From Fluviicola sp. (GTDB lineage Bacteria > Bacteroidota > Bacteroidia > Flavobacteriales_D > Crocinitomicaceae): a stretch of 64,000 bases of DNA. Location: the NCBI GenBank assembly GCA_002734065.2, contig NVXU02000037.1, positions 1-64,000 of the forward strand. Reading direction: 5' to 3'. Below, in pieces: positions 60,196 through 64,000 of this stretch (its first letter is position 1; each line of letters opens with the position of its first letter). The notes below the pieces were generated by a model. It did no database searches. It saw nothing but the letters and a program-made list of their open reading frames with translations, and was not told where the DNA came from. Position numbers and translations under genes: made by a program.

Positions 60196-61275
60196 ATGAG
60201 ATTATTTGTCTATTTATTGGTCTTTTTTGCTCCATTTGCTATTTCGGCGCAAAATGTTGTTCCCATGCTTGATTTTAACTATTTCTTCAAGAATTTTAAA
60301 GACGGTTTTTTTCAGCAAATAGAAATTCAACGAATAGAAGAATTTAAAGCAGGTGATAATTTAGTCGCTTATGTTGATTTTAGAGGGAATCTTATTGTCT
60401 ATGATGGAGTCAAAAAGATGAGTCTGGCTAATTTGCAGGTGGAGTATCAAGTTTCAGACAGGTTAATGACCTGGAAAATTGGGAACACGCTCAATATGTG
60501 GGACAATGGGCAAACAAAAACGCTTTCTTTTACAAATAGAAACTATTGGGTAAAGGACAACATTATCGTCTTTGACGACATGCAATACAATTCTGTTAAC
60601 GTCTATTACAACGGGACCATTACGACTCTTTATACCTCTGTCGGAGATGTTGATCCACCTGATTTTATTGGAGAGAACATCATTGCATATAGAGATAATG
60701 GCAATTTCAATAAAGTTTTTTGGAAGGGGAGAGTCTATGACCTAGAAGTATGGCACAATCCGTTTGATTACCAAGCAGGAACAGATATTCTATGCTTCAA
60801 TGATCCAATGTCTGGAACTTTTGCTGTTTTTGAGAACGGACAATTTCTTGACGTAGAAGAATTTCACGTTGGCAAATATAGAGCAGGCAGAGGATTTATT
60901 CTTTATGAGAATAGAAACAATGATTTGATGTATTATTCTCAAGGAATTCGAAAGCAGTTAACCAATTACGGCGCCGACTGGTGGCAAGTAGTTGATGATG
61001 TTGCTGTGTGGACAGAAAACGGATTTGCCTATGCCTTGGTAGAAGGAGTAAAATATGACCTCGCAAATTATATTCCTGAGGAAATAATATTGAAAAATGA
61101 TGTCATTGCTTTCCGAAACATTATGGGAGGCGTTAGCGCACTGGTAAATGGAAAAGTAGTTGAATTGACAACGCAAATAAAATCGACATTTTCAATTTAT
61201 GGAAGTTCTGTATTGATTGAGCTGTTTAATAGATCCTATATTGTTTATTCTAACGGTAGAAAGTATTCTTTATAG
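60196..61275 (+). CDS. Secreted beta-propeller-like protein, unknown
   Basis: A 359-residue protein with a signal peptide (MRLFVYLLVFFAPFAISAQ). Repeated strand pairs end in YDG/YNG/FENG type turns (NLIVYDGVKKM, VNVYYNGTITT, FAVFENGQFL), which suggests a five- to seven-bladed propeller. No enzyme motif is present. It precedes the TPR histidine kinase by three bases; it may be a periplasmic sensor partner of that kinase. This is inference from operon structure. Confidence 0.65.
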   Translation: MRLFVYLLVFFAPFAISAQNVVPMLDFNYFFKNFKDGFFQQIEIQRIEEFKAGDNLVAYVDFRGNLIVYDGVKKMSLANLQVEYQVSDRLMTWKIGNTLNMWDNGQTKTLSFTNRNYWVKDNIIVFDDMQYNSVNVYYNGTITTLYTSVGDVDPPDFIGENIIAYRDNGNFNKVFWKGRVYDLEVWHNPFDYQAGTDILCFNDPMSGTFAVFENGQFLDVEEFHVGKYRAGRGFILYENRNNDLMYYSQGIRKQLTNYGADWWQVVDDVAVWTENGFAYALVEGVKYDLANYIPEEIILKNDVIAFRNIMGGVSALVNGKVVELTTQIKSTFSIYGSSVLIELFNRSYIVYSNGRKYSL

Positions 61276-61278
61276 AGA

Positions 61279-63285
61279 ATGAAGAAGAATTACTCAATAC
61301 TTGTAGTTGCTTTATTCCTTAGCCTCTTCTCATATTCTCAGAATTTAGACTCCTTGCTTTCAGTATGGGGAGATTCTAACAATCAAGATTCCACACGCGT
61401 TAAAGCTTTGCACGATGTTGCTTGGAAGCTTGCTTTTAAAAACCCAGATTCATCCATTGTGCTCGCGAACCTTGAACTTGATTTTAATATTAAAATAAAC
61501 AAAGAGGTTAATAATATTGGGACTTATAACGTTTTAGGTGTTGCGTCAATCATTGATGGGGAATACATAAACGCACTTGATTATTTTGAAAAGGCAATAA
61601 AAAGAGCAAACATAGAATTAAAGAGCAAGGATGCTGAAACTGTCGAGGAGGCGAAAAAAGGTTTGGCTCAAACATATATCAATAGAGGTATTTTGTATAA
61701 AAATCAAGGTGATTATGCAAAGGCATTGACAAATCAATTGAAAAGTGTTGCCATTTGGGAAGAACTCAAAGAAGAACAAAAAGTAGCCATCGCTTATGGG
61801 AATATTGGTGTAATTTATAGAAATTTAAAAGAGTATGATAAGTCTATGAGTTATCATCTCAAAGGTATTGAGATTAAAAAACGATCAATAGACTCCAACA
61901 AACTTGCAGTTGACTATTCTAATTTAGGGACTTTATACAAGACTATAGGGAAACTTGATAGTGCAATGATTTTCTTGCAAAAAAGTTTAGCATTTGAATT
62001 AAAATCAGATAATAAAAAAGGATTGGCTAATTCTTATGGAGCAATTGGAAATTTATACAGAAAGATGAACGATTTACCCAATGCCATTAAATACCAAAAG
62101 AAAGGATTGGAAATTGACAAGCAAACATCTCAGAACAAGTCAACAGCAAACTCTTATGTGAACCTTGGAGAATCCTACCTTACACTAAAACAATACGGGA
62201 CATCCATCGATTATTTGAACAAAGCATTAGAGCTGTCTTCAAAAATAGGAGCATTAAAAGAACAAAAATACGCTCGGAGGTATTTAGCAGACGTTTATGA
62301 AGCGAAAGGTGACTTCAAAAAAGCAATGGTCAATTATAAAGAATTCATTGTGCTGAGAGATTCATTGATTAATGAAAATACGCACAGAGAAGTTACTCGT
62401 GCCGAAATCAGGTCTGAATTTAACCGAAAAGAATATGCAGATAGCTTGAACAGACAGCATAAAAAAGAAATTAGAATCAGTGAGCAGAGTAAAAAGGACG
62501 AATTGAAAGAGGTAGAAATTAAGCAACAAAAGTATTATTCGACCCTTGCCCTTATTGGGGCAATTATTCTTGCGATTATGTTAGTTATTGTTGTTTTTCA
62601 AGTCTTAAAACACAAAAAGAGCAATGTTATTTTAAATATTCAGAAAAAGAAAATTGAAAAAAGTGACAAAGAAAAAGAAGTATTGATTCGAGAAATACAT
62701 CACCGTGTTAAGAATAATTTGCAAATAATTTCGAGCCTACTGAAGGCAGAGCAGAGAAAATCAAGCAGCGAAGATGTGAAGAGCGCATTGACTTATGGTC
62801 GACAAAGAATTGAAGCGATTTCTTTTGTGCATGAAAAACTCTACTTACAGACAGATTTAGCCAATGTCGATTTAGAAGACTATTTATTAGATTTAGCAGA
62901 GAATTTGTTAACTTCATACGATAAGACGAATCAAATTGAATTGAACATTCATTCTAGGGTCAGAAATTTAGATGCGGATGTTGCGGTTAACTTGGGCTTA
63001 TTGACGGCAGAATTAATTACGAACTCCATTAAGCATGGTTTTTCAGAAAGTTCGGAAGGTTTTATAATTGAAACTAGCTTGAAAAAAGAAGAAGACTATA
63101 TTCTTTTTAAATATGCAGATAATGGCAAAGAGATAGTAGATATGTCGAAGATGGGAAATTCCGATAGTTTTGGCATTAAACTTGTTCTTTCTATTGTAAA
63201 GAAGATGAATGGAGAGATAATTAGTGATACTTCAAAAGGAGGATTTAGTCTTGTGTTTAAATTTAAATCAAACAGAAATGAGTAA
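61279..63285 (+). CDS. TPR-containing sensor histidine kinase (HisKA_2 type)
   Basis: This 668-residue protein has a signal peptide and a periplasmic TPR region (about 60-365, motifs such as GIYRNLKEYDKSMSYHLKGIEI). A helical linker follows, then a membrane helix (about 416-440: STLALIGAIILAIMLVIVVFQVL) and a HisKA_2 domain with the phosphoacceptor in LIREIHHRVKNNLQIISSLL (H474/H475). Last comes the HATPase_c domain (N box AELITNSIKHGF, G boxes YADNGKE and DSFGIKLVLSIV). It passes phosphate to the LytTR regulator encoded with an 8-base overlap. The ligand is unknown. Confidence 0.9.
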   Translation: MKKNYSILVVALFLSLFSYSQNLDSLLSVWGDSNNQDSTRVKALHDVAWKLAFKNPDSSIVLANLELDFNIKINKEVNNIGTYNVLGVASIIDGEYINALDYFEKAIKRANIELKSKDAETVEEAKKGLAQTYINRGILYKNQGDYAKALTNQLKSVAIWEELKEEQKVAIAYGNIGVIYRNLKEYDKSMSYHLKGIEIKKRSIDSNKLAVDYSNLGTLYKTIGKLDSAMIFLQKSLAFELKSDNKKGLANSYGAIGNLYRKMNDLPNAIKYQKKGLEIDKQTSQNKSTANSYVNLGESYLTLKQYGTSIDYLNKALELSSKIGALKEQKYARRYLADVYEAKGDFKKAMVNYKEFIVLRDSLINENTHREVTRAEIRSEFNRKEYADSLNRQHKKEIRISEQSKKDELKEVEIKQQKYYSTLALIGAIILAIMLVIVVFQVLKHKKSNVILNIQKKKIEKSDKEKEVLIREIHHRVKNNLQIISSLLKAEQRKSSSEDVKSALTYGRQRIEAISFVHEKLYLQTDLANVDLEDYLLDLAENLLTSYDKTNQIELNIHSRVRNLDADVAVNLGLLTAELITNSIKHGFSESSEGFIIETSLKKEEDYILFKYADNGKEIVDMSKMGNSDSFGIKLVLSIVKKMNGEIISDTSKGGFSLVFKFKSNRNE

Positions 63286-64000
63286 AGCGACTGTTGTCAT
63301 AGTAGAAGATGAATTTATAATTTCAGAAGACCTCGCGGCAACTCTTGAAGAGAATGATTATTCGGTCAAAGGAATAGCGGAGAACGTAGATGAATTTCTC
63401 GTTCTTATGAAAGATAATGATGTAGATTTAGTATTGTTAGACATTAATCTTAATCAAGCAGTTGATGGGGTGCAAATTGCGCACATTATTAATTCAAAAT
63501 TTAACATTCCATTCATTTTTGTAACGGCATTTACAGACCCTCCAACTATTGAAAAAGTAAAACACACCAATCCTTACGGTTATGTTTCCAAGCCATACAA
63601 CGATATCGACTTGATGATTACTATAGAACTTGCTTTGAGCAAGTTTAGATCTATTGACAAACCTTTGAGTAATAATAGTGAAAGAACCAACCCTAAGACA
63701 ATTTTTATTAAAACTCGCAAAGGACTAGAAAAAATTAACATTGATGATATTCGATGGATAGAGGCCTATGACTATTATTCTTACATCCGAATGCAAAACG
63801 ATAAAATTCTAGCCACTGTTACTCTTAAAGAATTGGAAAAAAAAGTAGAAAACACTTCATTCGTTAAGATACATCGAAAGTATTCTATTAATTTCAATCA
63901 CATTGAAAAAATCATTGGCAACCAAGTTGAAATTGCTGGAGAACTCATCCCTGTCGGTCGTAGCCATAAAGAAGAGTTGGCCAAGATGCTCAATCTATTG
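63278..64000 (+). CDS. LytTR-family response regulator, 3' end cut by window
   Basis: The first 241 codons are visible. The receiver domain (1-120) has the phosphoacceptor D55 in VLLDINLNQ, the Thr in FVTAF and the Lys in VSKPY. A LytTR DNA-binding domain starts near residue 140 (IFIKTRKGLEKINIDDIRWIEAYDYYSYI, then FVKIHRKYSINFNHIEKI). It is the cognate regulator of the TPR kinase upstream, with which it overlaps by eight bases. The visible length suggests only a few residues are missing. Confidence 0.9.
   Translation, partial: MSKATVVIVEDEFIISEDLAATLEENDYSVKGIAENVDEFLVLMKDNDVDLVLLDINLNQAVDGVQIAHIINSKFNIPFIFVTAFTDPPTIEKVKHTNPYGYVSKPYNDIDLMITIELALSKFRSIDKPLSNNSERTNPKTIFIKTRKGLEKINIDDIRWIEAYDYYSYIRMQNDKILATVTLKELEKKVENTSFVKIHRKYSINFNHIEKIIGNQVEIAGELIPVGRSHKEELAKMLNLL

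Noticed and set aside
1-64000. CRISPR array, rRNA, tRNA or complete insertion sequence
   Set aside because: No regularly spaced repeats, no tRNA-like cloverleaf with GGTTCGAATCC, no ribosomal RNA stretches and no transposase were found by reading both strands.

Overview
The window is a low-GC Bacteroidota chromosome segment, most likely from the class Flavobacteriia. Evidence: many candidate promoters carry the Bacteroidota -7 box TAnnTTTG, and the window holds a PorP/SprF-type type IX secretion protein, a SusC-like TonB receptor paired with a DUF4249 lipoprotein, DUF1573 proteins, and a complete flexirubin-type (aryl polyene plus dialkylresorcinol) pigment cluster. No rRNA, tRNA or CRISPR array was recognised by eye.

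Layout. 1-19,000 is ordinary chromosome: the tail of a PorP/SprF protein, an amidohydrolase lipoprotein, an M23 peptidase, dnaK with a sigma-54-like promoter, a small membrane protein, a zinc-binding HNH-like protein, the classical thrS-infC-rpmI-rplT operon (minus strand), comEC, def, small lipoproteins, two DUF1573 proteins, and a DUF4249/TonB receptor pair.

19,000-58,945 is the pigment region. The dar operon (minus, 27041 down to 19010) encodes DarA, DarB, a conserved unknown, a BtrH-like acyltransferase, an ABC transporter pair, ACP, KS and a membrane SRPBCC protein. A plus-strand block (28363-32049) encodes a GT2-DUF2062 protein, an MsbA-like ABC exporter and a methyltransferase. The aryl polyene operon (minus, 45140 down to 32059) encodes an O-methyltransferase, a tyrosine ammonia-lyase, FabG, three ketosynthases, two ACPs, an LpxL-like acyltransferase, three hotdog-fold enzymes, a half-KS, a chain-length-factor-like protein, a polysaccharide deacetylase, LolA and a lipoprotein. 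A second plus block (47051-53617) encodes a fused MMPL exporter/acyltransferase/methyltransferase and two FAD oxidoreductases, one with a halogenase-type WxWxIP motif. A PaaK-like ligase, a C45 acyltransferase and a phosphopantetheinyl transferase close the cluster. In outline, tyrosine is converted to 4-coumarate, activated and extended by the KS/KR/DH set. DarA and DarB make the resorcinol, acyltransferases may join the two halves, and RND/ABC/LolA proteins move the product to the outer membrane. Two toxin-antitoxin modules (HepT/MntA and VapBC-like) sit at internal borders of the cluster.

58,942-64,000 holds a STAS-like protein, an OmpA-family protein, a GlsB/YeaQ-type membrane protein, a secreted unknown, and a TPR histidine kinase with a LytTR regulator cut by the window end.

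The most unusual non-coding signals are two perfect 52- and 56-bp palindromes with a shared TCGCGA-centred core, placed immediately after stop codons inside operons. A second palindrome family has one copy inside the phosphopantetheinyl transferase ORF. The 0.5-kb gap upstream of comEC is unusually rich in hairpins.
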